From Ruminococcaceae bacterium UBA6416 (lineage in GTDB: Bacteria; Bacillota; Clostridia; Oscillospirales; Acutalibacteraceae), in assembly GCA_002438505.1 (NCBI GenBank), contig DJPI01000005.1:10875-34442 (forward strand): a stretch of DNA of 23,568 nucleotides, written 5' to 3'. This document shows positions 1 to 4,749 of the stretch, in pieces. The position numbers and the translations under genes are program-made. Each line of letters opens with the position of its first letter. Position 1 is the stretch's first letter. Under the pieces are notes generated by a model that did not search any database, was not told the DNA's origin, and saw only the letters and a list, made by a program, of their open reading frames with translations.

Positions 1-563
1 AGTCCTTTTGAACAGTTGTAACGCTGCTTCATCAGCTCCTTGCTTCTGAACCGTGCGTCCGTCTGCTTAATGAGATATGCGCCAAGCTTTCGGTAATCTC
101 CGCCGTCAAGCGGAGTGAAAGTCACTCTTGCAAACGGCCAGTGCTTTTGAATTATCCTCGGGTCAATATAGTTCAAAACAATGTGGTGGTGTCTTGCCCC
201 TCGTTCGCCTATTTCCATAACATGAATGTACTTGTATTCAATTCCTTTTTTTCGGTATTCCGCCCTCATATCCCGATGAAATTTCGAGATGTCTTTCTTC
301 ATCTCTTCCGCTGTCCGATAAGGTTCACCCTTTTTTCGGATATATTTCAGCTGAACATGAAGGTCTCCTTTTTGAAAGTTGCAGCAGAGCAGCCTCCGGA
401 GCTTTTCAATCGCGTTTCTCCGGTTCGCTTCCTGTTGGCTCGGCGGAGTTTCTCGGAATGTCGGCCGCCGTTCTTTCGGCGCGTCCGAATACTGCCTAAG
501 CGTATGATAAAATTTAACGTCAACAAAATTTCCGTATGTCACCGTCTCTTTGTAATATGCCAT
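1..563 (-). CDS. HUH-type rolling-circle replication initiator (partial, C-terminus outside the window)
   Basis: The visible N-terminal 187 residues read MAYYKETVTYGNFVDVKF and onward with no stop to the window edge. Three Rep motifs are recognisable: a motif I-like GDLHVQLKY at residues 66-74, the HUH motif RHHHIVLN with His125-127, and a YxxK motif YLIK at 163-166 whose Tyr would be the nicking residue. Proteins of this type cut one strand at a double-strand origin to start rolling-circle replication of plasmids, filamentous phages or mobilizable elements. A GGAG ribosome site lies about 10 bases before the ATG at 563. The 428-bp gene-free region upstream, with its inverted repeats, is a candidate target. 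Family assignment rests on motifs; whether it is a phage or plasmid Rep is undecided. Confidence 0.8.
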   Translation of the reverse strand, partial: MAYYKETVTYGNFVDVKFYHTLRQYSDAPKERRPTFRETPPSQQEANRRNAIEKLRRLLCCNFQKGDLHVQLKYIRKKGEPYRTAEEMKKDISKFHRDMRAEYRKKGIEYKYIHVMEIGERGARHHHIVLNYIDPRIIQKHWPFARVTFTPLDGGDYRKLGAYLIKQTDARFRSKELMKQRYNCSKG

Positions 564-611
564 TTTTCCGCTCTTCTCCTGTTGAAAGGTTAATATAAAG
601 AAGAACCGATT

Positions 612-639
612 AAAGCGGCAAAGGCCGCTTTTCTTTTTT
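612..639 (+). terminator. Hairpin plus T-run upstream of the rep gene
   Basis: AAAGCGGC (612-619) pairs with GCCGCTTT (624-631) across an AAAG loop and is followed by a T-rich run to 639 on the plus strand. It would stop plus-strand transcripts entering rep antisense. On the minus strand it is a hairpin in the rep leader without a T-run. Confidence 0.55.
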
Positions 640-657
640 GCCGCAAAGTGCCGATAA

Positions 658-902
658 AACAAACGCCGGAACAACCGGCAAAGCGTAAAAATCGAAAGGA
701 GTTGCGCAGTTCGGTCAAGTATTATACGGAAGAAACATTGTTCAAAGGAGAGATACAATATAAATAAAAAAGTACAAAATGGCTGTTTAAACCGTCCGTC
801 TGCCCCAGACGGTTCAAATCCAAGGCAAGATAATAAGCATAAAGTTGTAAAGCCCGAATTGCTGCTAAAAAAACCGCTTTGCCGGTTGTTCCGGCGTTTG
901 TT
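658..902. repeat. 28-bp perfect inverted repeat enclosing 189 bp
   Basis: Bases 658-685 are the exact reverse complement of 875-902. Each arm carries its own short palindrome (GCCGG, 5-base loop, CCGGC). On the minus strand the 875-902 arm is followed within a few bases by seven T residues (867-873 region), so it may end the small-protein operon. No flanking target-site duplication is evident, so a MITE is possible but not supported. Confidence 0.7.
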
Positions 903-929
903 GACTTCTTTCGCCAAAGATGATATAAT
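901..929 (+). promoter_or_regulatory. Near-consensus sigma-A promoter on the plus strand
   Basis: TTGACT at 901-906 and TATAAT at 924-929 are separated by 17 bases. The predicted start is near 936. No plus-strand gene follows; the nearest downstream signal is a strong terminator at 968-993. The -35 box overlaps the end of the 28-bp inverted repeat. Confidence 0.6.
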
Positions 930-935
930 ATAAAA

Positions 936-993
936 AATGTTATTCGGCGATATTTAATATCGGCGTTGGGCGGCTTCGGTCGCCCTCTTTTTT
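936..993 (+). ncRNA. Possible short RNA of about 58 nt, ending in a UUCG terminator
   Basis: The interval lies between the promoter at 901-929 and the terminator at 968-993. It contains a CGATATT/AATATCG palindrome followed by the terminator stem. It ends at the stop codon of the opposite-strand coiled-coil gene and so is hardly antisense to it. Existence is inferred only from promoter plus terminator spacing. A counter-transcribed RNA acting on the minus-strand Rep message is one possibility; a simple promoter/terminator pair with no function is another. Confidence 0.35.
968..993 (+). terminator. UUCG tetraloop intrinsic terminator
   Basis: GGGCGGC (968-974), loop TTCG, GTCGCCC (979-985), then TCTTTTTT to 993: a textbook plus-strand intrinsic terminator. 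Confidence 0.75.
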
Positions 994-1516
994 ATGTCTT
1001 TTTCTTGGGTTCGGGCTGTTCCGCTTTACTGTCAGCCCTTGTTCCGTCAAATGTGATTGCCTTGCTCGGTTCTTCGCCGAGTTGCTGTGTCAGCTCTGCA
1101 TTTTTTTGGGTAAGTCCTTCAACCGCACGGAAAAGAAAATCTTCGCGCCTTTTCTGTTCCTCGTCCTGCTTGTTGAGTTCTCTCAGCGTTTCGCCGAGGA
1201 ATGAAAGTCCGAAGCAGCAGTTATCTTTGAACGCCTTGTCCGCGCTGTCCCGTGCTGAAAGCTTCATCTCCGCCCTTTTGAGCTGTTCTTTGAGTTCTGA
1301 GTTCTCGTCTTTCAGCTTTTGATATGTCATTTTGTCAAAGGTGGATGGCTCTTTGGCGCGGAGCTTTTCGTTTTCTTTTTCGAGCCAATCGCACGAGCCA
1401 CTAAGCTCCCGGATAGTGCGTTTAAGCCTTATGATTTTTCCGTCACGCTCAAAACAGATGTTTCTCCATGCATTTCGTTCAGCAACGGCCTGTTTATAGG
1501 CTTTTTTATAAAACAT
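992..1516 (-). CDS. Predicted coiled-coil protein of the mobile element, unknown function
   Basis: The 174-residue product begins MFYKKAYKQAVAERNAW and is very rich in Lys, Glu and Arg, with heptad-like segments at roughly residues 20-90 and 110-150, consistent with a long soluble coiled coil. The C-terminus is a charged tail ending PEPKKKT. There is no signal peptide or membrane segment. An AGGAGG ribosome site sits six bases before the ATG at 1516, and the start overlaps the stop of the preceding gene (1506-1508), so the two are probably translationally coupled. It is the last of four small minus-strand genes. I do not recognise a family; a role in replication, packaging or scaffolding would be a guess. 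Confidence 0.75.
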   Translation of the reverse strand: MFYKKAYKQAVAERNAWRNICFERDGKIIRLKRTIRELSGSCDWLEKENEKLRAKEPSTFDKMTYQKLKDENSELKEQLKRAEMKLSARDSADKAFKDNCCFGLSFLGETLRELNKQDEEQKRREDFLFRAVEGLTQKNAELTQQLGEEPSKAITFDGTRADSKAEQPEPKKKT

Positions 1517-1736
1517 TGTCTTCCTCCTTGATTCTTTGCATGATGTAGCTTTTCTGAATTTCTAAGTCTCTTAGTTGATCTTCAAGTATATTCAAGATTC
1601 CACCGGGTGAAGCTTCAACGATGTTGTTTCCTGACGGCAGCCTCAGCTTCCCTTTCATCGCTTTTTTAATTTGCCGTTTGACAAGCTTCTTGTTATACTC
1701 AACTTCTTTGAGCTGGGCTTTGTACTTATCGTCCAT
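1506..1736 (-). CDS. Small charged helical protein, unknown function
   Basis: The 76-residue product starts MDDKYKAQLKEVEYNKK. I chose the ATG at 1736 rather than an upstream in-frame start at 1781 because AAAGGTGGG lies just before it and because the longer form would run through the preceding 49-aa gene. The sequence has two amphipathic Lys/Glu-rich helices (about residues 3-30 and 50-72) around a short PSGNN..SPGG turn. Its start overlaps the end of the upstream gene by 11 bases and its end overlaps the next start by 11 bases, making a compact operon. No family is recognised. Confidence 0.7.
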   Translation of the reverse strand: MDDKYKAQLKEVEYNKKLVKRQIKKAMKGKLRLPSGNNIVEASPGGILNILEDQLRDLEIQKSYIMQRIKEEDNVL

Positions 1737-1875
1737 TCGCCCACCTTTTAATTTCGCTTTTGACTTTTTGCTCAAAAGCAACGAGCTTGTCCTCTTTCAC
1801 AACGCCGATAATGGCAAGTGCCACAAGCGGTATGTATGCGGCAAAAAAAGCTAGCATTGATTCAAAAATAACCAT
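1726..1875 (-). CDS. 49-aa single-pass hydrophobic small protein
   Basis: Translation of the minus strand gives MVIFESMLAFFAAYIP followed by LVALAIIGVV, a single membrane segment at about residues 8-26, then a basic amphipathic tail ending KSEIKRWANGR. AAAGGAAAA lies just upstream of the ATG at 1875, and the stop overlaps the start of the next gene. Size and layout (short N-terminus, one membrane helix, Lys/Arg-rich C-terminus) resemble filamentous-phage coat proteins and also short holin-like toxins, but there is no sequence evidence that decides between these. Its place in a tightly overlapping operon argues for a real gene. Confidence 0.6.
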   Translation of the reverse strand: MVIFESMLAFFAAYIPLVALAIIGVVKEDKLVAFEQKVKSEIKRWANGR

Positions 1876-1898
1876 ATTGATTTTCCTTTCATTTTCGA

Positions 1899-2063
1899 TT
1901 ACTCCCCTTTGTCACAAGCAAGAACCAAGAGAACAGCTGCCTTTTTGATAGCGGACATTCTTCGTTCCCGTTCTTCCTCTGTTAGCGTCGGGCGTTGCAC
2001 CGTGACTATGTTGCGCGTTTCATGGCAAGCTGGCACGGTGTATTCGGTTTTTCTCACCATCAT
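1899..2063 (-). CDS. 54-aa small protein, first gene of the minus-strand cluster
   Basis: The product starts MMVRKTEYTVPACHETRNIV and ends LLVLACDKGE. A GAGGTGAG ribosome site precedes tandem ATG codons at 2063 and 2060. The N-terminal half looks soluble; residues 29-37 are strongly charged (TEEERERR) and a short hydrophobic helix of about 10 residues follows. Two Cys residues are present (13 and 50). It is 23 bases upstream of the 49-aa gene and in the same orientation. I do not recognise the family. The minus-strand promoter should lie between 2064 and 2216, where a 52-bp repeat is also found. Confidence 0.6.
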   Translation of the reverse strand: MMVRKTEYTVPACHETRNIVTVQRPTLTEEERERRMSAIKKAAVLLVLACDKGE

Positions 2064-2164
2064 TCTCACCTCGTTAATTCGTATGTTGTGGGCAGGTTGT
2101 ACTATTTTGGTAGTTGAGTTAACTTTTCTTATCCTTACGCTTTTTGGACTTGTTTAATTTAAGT

Positions 2165-2216
2165 TGTGAATATTTTTAACATTTTGGGGATATTCCCTTT
2201 TTGCGGTGGTTCTGTG
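2165..2216. repeat. 52-bp direct repeat, copy 1
   Basis: Identical to 2884-2935 except for one base (C here, T there). It contains the near-palindrome GGGATATTCCC and AT-rich flanks. It lies between the minus-strand cluster starting at 2063 and the plus-strand promoter of the DUF2513 gene. Confidence 0.85.
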
Positions 2217-2233
2217 GTTTGCCCTCATCTTCC

Positions 2234-2262
2234 TTGAACAATTTTCTTGTTCGTGTTATACT
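2234..2262 (+). promoter_or_regulatory. Promoter of the DUF2513 gene
   Basis: TTGAAC (2234-2239) and TATACT (2257-2262) with a 17-base spacer, 25 bases before the start codon at 2287, followed by an AAGGAGGTG ribosome site. The -35 box coincides with the TTGAAC half-site used by the element's operators, so repressor control is possible. Confidence 0.6.
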
Positions 2263-2286
2263 CACCCCAATGAAGGAGGTGAACGT

Positions 2287-2688
2287 ATGAGGCTAAATCA
2301 CGACTGCATTCGTGCCGTATTACTTTTTCTTGAAGAAAACTTAGGTTACACAAGAGGAATGGATTTTGAGGATATTAAACTTAACGGATTTACCACCGAC
2401 GATGTCATATACTCATTAATAAAGCTCAAACAAGCAAACTATATCTCCGGTGACGTTATAATAGATCCTGACCTCGAAGATGTTGACGGGTGTGTAACCG
2501 GAATAACATGGGAAGGACATAAATTTCTTGATACCGTCAGAGACAATAAAGTTTGGGGAAAAACAAAGACCATATTGTCAAAGGTATCATCCGCTTCAAT
2601 AAGCTTTGTTTCTTCGGTTGCGTCACAGGTATTGGCTACTCTTATTTCTCAATACATGGGATTAAATCAACCGCTTAGTCCTTCTTAA
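2287..2688 (+). CDS. DUF2513-family protein
   Basis: The 133-residue product starts MRLNHDCIRAVLLFLEENL and contains ITWEGHKFLDTVRDNKVW at about residues 78-95, the pattern typical of DUF2513, a family common in phages and mobile elements. The N-terminal part has a winged-helix look (helices, then VIYSLIKLKQANYI), and the C-terminal third is Ser/Val/Ala-rich and may be an amphipathic or membrane-associating helix. The ATG at 2287 was preferred over an upstream in-frame start at 2206 because AAGGAGGTG lies directly before it. Function is unknown; some members look like DNA-binding or accessory regulators. Its 3' end overlaps the convergent small gene at 2675-2860 by 14 bases. Confidence 0.8.
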   Translation: MRLNHDCIRAVLLFLEENLGYTRGMDFEDIKLNGFTTDDVIYSLIKLKQANYISGDVIIDPDLEDVDGCVTGITWEGHKFLDTVRDNKVWGKTKTILSKVSSASISFVSSVASQVLATLISQYMGLNQPLSPS

Positions 2689-2860
2689 ACATCTTTTGCA
2701 CTACCCAAGACGAAAGGCGCTGAATGTCTTCCTCTTCGGGTGGTGCATATTCGTTTTCTGCAATCCAAGCCGAAAGAACAAGCGAACTTATGTAATACTT
2801 GAAAGCTTTCTTAACAGCTATAACGGATATGACCAACAGAATAAGAATTGCTATCTTCAT
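2675..2860 (-). CDS. 61-aa single-pass membrane protein, unknown
   Basis: The product starts MKIAILILLVISVIAVKKAF, an N-terminal membrane helix or signal anchor, followed by a soluble tail with an acidic stretch (APPEEEDIQ) and a basic end. GGTGAGGGAG precedes the ATG at 2860 at good spacing. It lies on the same strand as the DUF739 gene and downstream of it, with the second 52-bp repeat copy between the two. No family recognised. It is short and could be spurious, but the ribosome site and coherent topology support it. Confidence 0.55.
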   Translation of the reverse strand: MKIAILILLVISVIAVKKAFKYYISSLVLSAWIAENEYAPPEEEDIQRLSSWVVQKMFKKD

Positions 2861-2883
2861 TTCTCCCTCACCCCCTTTTCCGA

Positions 2884-2935
2884 TGTGAATATTTTTAACA
2901 TTTTGGGGATATTCCCTTTTTGCGGTGGTTTTGTG
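2884..2935. repeat. 52-bp direct repeat, copy 2
   Basis: Second copy of the 2165-2216 repeat (one mismatch). It lies 24 bases upstream of the minus-strand gene starting at 2860 and just downstream of the DUF739 gene, which suggests a regulatory role or a past local duplication. Confidence 0.85.
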
Positions 2936-2948
2936 TTGGGCTTGATAG

Positions 2949-2965
2949 GTTCAAAGTTATTGAAC
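2949..2965. promoter_or_regulatory. Operator-like palindrome over the DUF739 stop codon
   Basis: GTTCAA, five bases, TTGAAC: the same 17-bp architecture as the operators at 3199-3215 and 3259-3275. It spans the TAA stop (2957-2959) of the DUF739 gene. Confidence 0.55.
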
Positions 2966-3175
2966 TTTTGATGTAAAAAAATATGAATGGATTTCATTAT
3001 CCGCAATGTTCAAGATATTGCATGCCTTATCAATCTGCGGTTGAGTCCATGGTCTAATCCCGTTTCGCTTTAATGATAGGCTTCGTTCTGAAAGTCCCAT
3101 TGCCTTTGCAAAATTCCTCTGCGTACCAAACATTTGCACAATACGTCCGTCAAGCAGCGAATAGTCATATGGCAT
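2957..3175 (-). CDS. DUF739 / Cro-like helix-turn-helix regulator
   Basis: The 72-residue product starts MPYDYSLLDGRIVQMFGTQR and has the helix-turn-helix pattern NFAKAMGLSERSLSLKRNG at about residues 21-39, ending YFFTSKVQ. These are features of the DUF739 phage Cro-like family. AAGGAGGTGGAATAA precedes the ATG at 3175. It is divergent from the XRE repressor at 3347, with operators between, so it is likely the lytic/excision-side regulator of a two-protein switch. It probably binds the GTTCAA-N5-TTGAAC palindromes, though which of the two regulators binds which site cannot be told from sequence. Confidence 0.8.
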   Translation of the reverse strand: MPYDYSLLDGRIVQMFGTQRNFAKAMGLSERSLSLKRNGIRPWTQPQIDKACNILNIADNEIHSYFFTSKVQ

Positions 3176-3198
3176 TTATTCCACCTCCTTAAACTATA

Positions 3199-3215
3199 GT
3201 TCAACGGCATTGAAC
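3199..3215. promoter_or_regulatory. Operator O1 in the switch region
   Basis: GTTCAA, CGGCA, TTGAAC; the symmetry extends by two further bases on each side (TAGTTCAA 3197-3204 and TTGAACTA 3210-3217). It covers the predicted start of the DUF739 transcript. Confidence 0.7.
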
Positions 3216-3222
3216 TATTTTT

Positions 3223-3251
3223 ATGTTATCACGCCTTTTGAGAATTGTCAA
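3223..3251 (-). promoter_or_regulatory. Minus-strand promoter of the DUF739 gene
   Basis: On the minus strand, TTGACA (3246-3251) and TAACAT (3223-3228) are separated by 17 bases, flanked by operators O1 and O2. Confidence 0.6.
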
Positions 3252-3258
3252 TACCTCT

Positions 3259-3275
3259 GTTCAAAAAAAATGAAC
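3259..3275. promoter_or_regulatory. Operator O2 in the switch region
   Basis: GTTCAA, five A residues, ATGAAC: same 17-bp form as O1 with one mismatch in the right arm. It sits eight bases upstream of the -35 box of the minus-strand promoter. Confidence 0.55.
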
Positions 3276-3292
3276 TTATTTTCGTTTTCTTA

Positions 3293-3321
3293 TTGAACTT
3301 TTGTTCAACGTATGTTATTAT
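3293..3321 (+). promoter_or_regulatory. Plus-strand repressor promoter overlapped by an everted operator
   Basis: TTGAAC (3293-3298) and TATTAT (3316-3321) with a 17-base spacer drive the XRE gene at 3347. The -35 box is half of an inverted pair TTGAAC-TTTT-GTTCAA (3293-3308), so a protein bound there would compete with RNA polymerase, consistent with autoregulation. Confidence 0.65.
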
Positions 3322-3346
3322 GAATTACGAAAGATAGGTGAACATA

Positions 3347-3721
3347 ATGAAAGTAAGTAACACTTCAGAAAGATTAAAACATATATTAGGCACTCGCGGC
3401 CTCAAGCAGGTTGATGTCTTGCGGCTTGCAGAGCCGTTTTGCAAAGAATTTAACGTCCAACTTAAAAAGAACGATTTGAGCCAGTATGTCAATGGAAAGT
3501 CTATTCCCGGACAGTTTAAGCTAACCATTCTCTCTCTTGCACTCGGTGTAAGTGAAGAATGGCTTATGGGATATGATGTGTCACTTCAAAAATCCGACTT
3601 TCATTTAACCCCTCGCGAAAAGCAGCTCGTCATTTCTTATCGTTCACACCCGGAAATGCAACCTGCTGTTGATACCATTCTCGGTCTCGAGAGCGAAGTC
3701 AAAAAAGAAAACCTTGCCTAA
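3347..3721 (+). CDS. XRE-family (CI-like) repressor
   Basis: The 124-residue protein starts MKVSNTSERLKHILGTRGLK and carries an N-terminal Xre/Cro helix-turn-helix (roughly residues 7-70) with LKKNDLSQYVNGKSIPGQFK as recognition region and the typical ALGVSEEWLMGYDV end. A short C-terminal region (HLTPREKQLVISYRSHPEMQ) probably mediates dimerisation; there is no LexA-like protease domain. I chose the ATG at 3347, six bases after AGGTG, over a GTG at 3338. It is divergent from the DUF739 gene across a 170-bp operator region, making it the likely lysogeny or maintenance repressor of the element. Confidence 0.85.
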   Translation: MKVSNTSERLKHILGTRGLKQVDVLRLAEPFCKEFNVQLKKNDLSQYVNGKSIPGQFKLTILSLALGVSEEWLMGYDVSLQKSDFHLTPREKQLVISYRSHPEMQPAVDTILGLESEVKKENLA

Positions 3722-3762
3722 GCGAGGTAATATTGTTTTTGCAATTTTTAAATAGTAATAAA

Positions 3763-3784
3763 CCGCCCTCATCGGCGGAAAGGA
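3763..3784 (+). promoter_or_regulatory. Hairpin leader before the 142-aa gene
   Basis: CCGCC and GGCGG flank CTCATC (3763-3778), directly followed by AAAGGAG. Related sequences (AACCGCCCTTC near 4228 and CGTCC/GGGCG near 4663-4677) follow the next two genes, a recurring junction motif in this cluster. Confidence 0.4.
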
Positions 3785-3796
3785 GAATAAAATAAA

Positions 3797-4225
3797 ATGG
3801 AAAAAAATAAAGATACCGATTCAGTTCTGCTTCTTGCGACTATTTCTCTTTCTTTTTTGCTTTTGGTGGGAATAATAAGAATCACAATCATCACAAAACA
3901 ATCAGAAAAGCTGTCGGATATGGCGGAATCGTTGCAGGAGGAAGTTTGGGTACACGAGGATGAAGCGTATGATTATCAAGATGAAATAAAAGAGTTAGAG
4001 GATGAGATTGATTATCTCGTCAGCGAAAACAATGAGCTTCTTAATCAATTGGAAGAAATTGGTCCTGACTTTGAGTTCTTTCAAGAGTATGCCGCCTGTG
4101 TAAATGAAAATAGGAGTTACTATCACCACCCATCTTGTGATAACTTTAACAATGAGTATTTCTTCATTTATAACATTGACCTTGCCGAATCATACGGTTA
4201 CGAACCTTGCCCGGTGTGCTGGTAA
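3797..4225 (+). CDS. Membrane-anchored coiled-coil protein with C-terminal His/Cys motif
   Basis: The 142-residue product has an N-terminal membrane helix (about residues 10-33), a strongly acidic coiled coil (about 36-92, with many Glu/Asp), and a C-terminal module with YYHHPSCDNF and GYEPCPVCW. The spacing of His/Cys residues (H, C, then CPVC) resembles small zinc-binding modules seen at the ends of many Firmicutes membrane or nuclease proteins, but I cannot name a family. The ATG at 3797 follows AAAGGAG with 10 bases between, slightly long. It is downstream of the repressor and upstream of another membrane/coiled-coil gene, probably co-transcribed with it. Confidence 0.75.
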   Translation: MEKNKDTDSVLLLATISLSFLLLVGIIRITIITKQSEKLSDMAESLQEEVWVHEDEAYDYQDEIKELEDEIDYLVSENNELLNQLEEIGPDFEFFQEYAACVNENRSYYHHPSCDNFNNEYFFIYNIDLAESYGYEPCPVCW

Positions 4226-4264
4226 TTAACCGCCCTTCAAATAACTCCAAAGGAGCGTGACAAA

Positions 4265-4660
4265 TTGAAAACAAACTTTTCACACCCTTGTTTTCGACCA
4301 AAAAAGAAAGAGCCGTTTCTCTTGAGCACAAAATTTGTTTTATCTTTTTTTCTTTCAACTGTCGTTTTGTTTATCCTTGTCGGAGCTTTCTTCGCCAAAG
4401 AGTATGGGCTTGAACTCGAAATAAGGGACTCGACATTATTACTTTCTGTCGCACTTGCCTGTGCAATCATAGCCGTCATAATATTGTCAATCATACTTCG
4501 TTCCAAGATGATCAAGATTAAGGAGCTTAACTGTAGTCTCGATTATTGTTCTCACGAGCTTTTGCTAAAAAGATGCGAAATTTCAAATCTCAAAGAAGAC
4601 ATTCGTCTTGCCGAACTAAGATGCGAGGATTGCAAAGCCGAATGTAAGCATAGTAATTAA
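4265..4660 (+). CDS. Two-pass membrane protein with Cys-rich coiled-coil tail, unknown function
   Basis: The 131-residue product begins at a TTG codon (4265) preceded by AAAGGAG at good spacing. Two membrane helices lie at about residues 22-44 and 58-80. A tail of about 50 residues follows with regular Cys residues (LDYCSHELLLKRCEI, then LRCEDCKAEC). The Cys spacing, CxxC plus neighbours, could bind metal or form disulfides. It lacks a recognised family. Together with the previous gene it forms a pair of small membrane proteins between the repressor and the recombinase, where phage superinfection-exclusion or accessory genes are often found; that role is only a suggestion. Confidence 0.65.
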   Translation: MKTNFSHPCFRPKKKEPFLLSTKFVLSFFLSTVVLFILVGAFFAKEYGLELEIRDSTLLLSVALACAIIAVIILSIILRSKMIKIKELNCSLDYCSHELLLKRCEISNLKEDIRLAELRCEDCKAECKHSN

Positions 4661-4749
4661 CCGTCCTCATTGGGCGAAAAAAGACAAAATATAAACCCTC
4701 TCGAAATTTAACGAGCGGGGCTTAATATTGCCGAAACGAGGTAAATAAT

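Larger units (their letters stand above)
564..991. other. 428-bp gene-free region with inverted repeats; candidate replication origin or regulatory RNA region
   Basis: No credible coding sequence is seen on either strand. The region holds a terminator-like hairpin (612-639), a 28-bp perfect inverted repeat (658-685 and 875-902) each arm of which can also fold on itself, a CCGTCTG/CAGACGG hairpin near 796-812, a near-consensus plus-strand promoter (901-929) and a UUCG-capped terminator (968-993). Lying just upstream of a HUH Rep gene, it is the best place in view for a double-strand origin, but I cannot identify a nick site. Confidence 0.5.

Noticed and set aside
141..593. Plus-strand open frame of 150 codons
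   Set aside because: It lies opposite the Rep gene, whose HUH and YxxK motifs are on the minus strand, and it lacks a ribosome site and any recognisable domain.
768..830. tRNA-like sequence with GGTTCAAATCC resembling a T-arm
   Set aside because: The bases after the would-be T-loop do not pair with those before it and no acceptor or D-arm can be built; only the CCGTCTG/CAGACGG hairpin is real.
658..902. Inverted repeat as an insertion sequence or MITE
   Set aside because: No transposase, no flanking target duplication, and no second copy in the window, so only the repeat itself is reported.
966..1531. Plus-strand open frames opposite the coiled-coil gene
   Set aside because: Ser/Phe-rich translations are the typical shadow of a Lys/Glu-rich coiled-coil gene; the minus-strand frames have good ribosome sites and coupled ends.
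2696..2971. Plus-strand open frame of 91 codons
   Set aside because: It crosses the 52-bp repeat and overlaps the minus-strand 61-aa gene; no ribosome site and no coherent domain.
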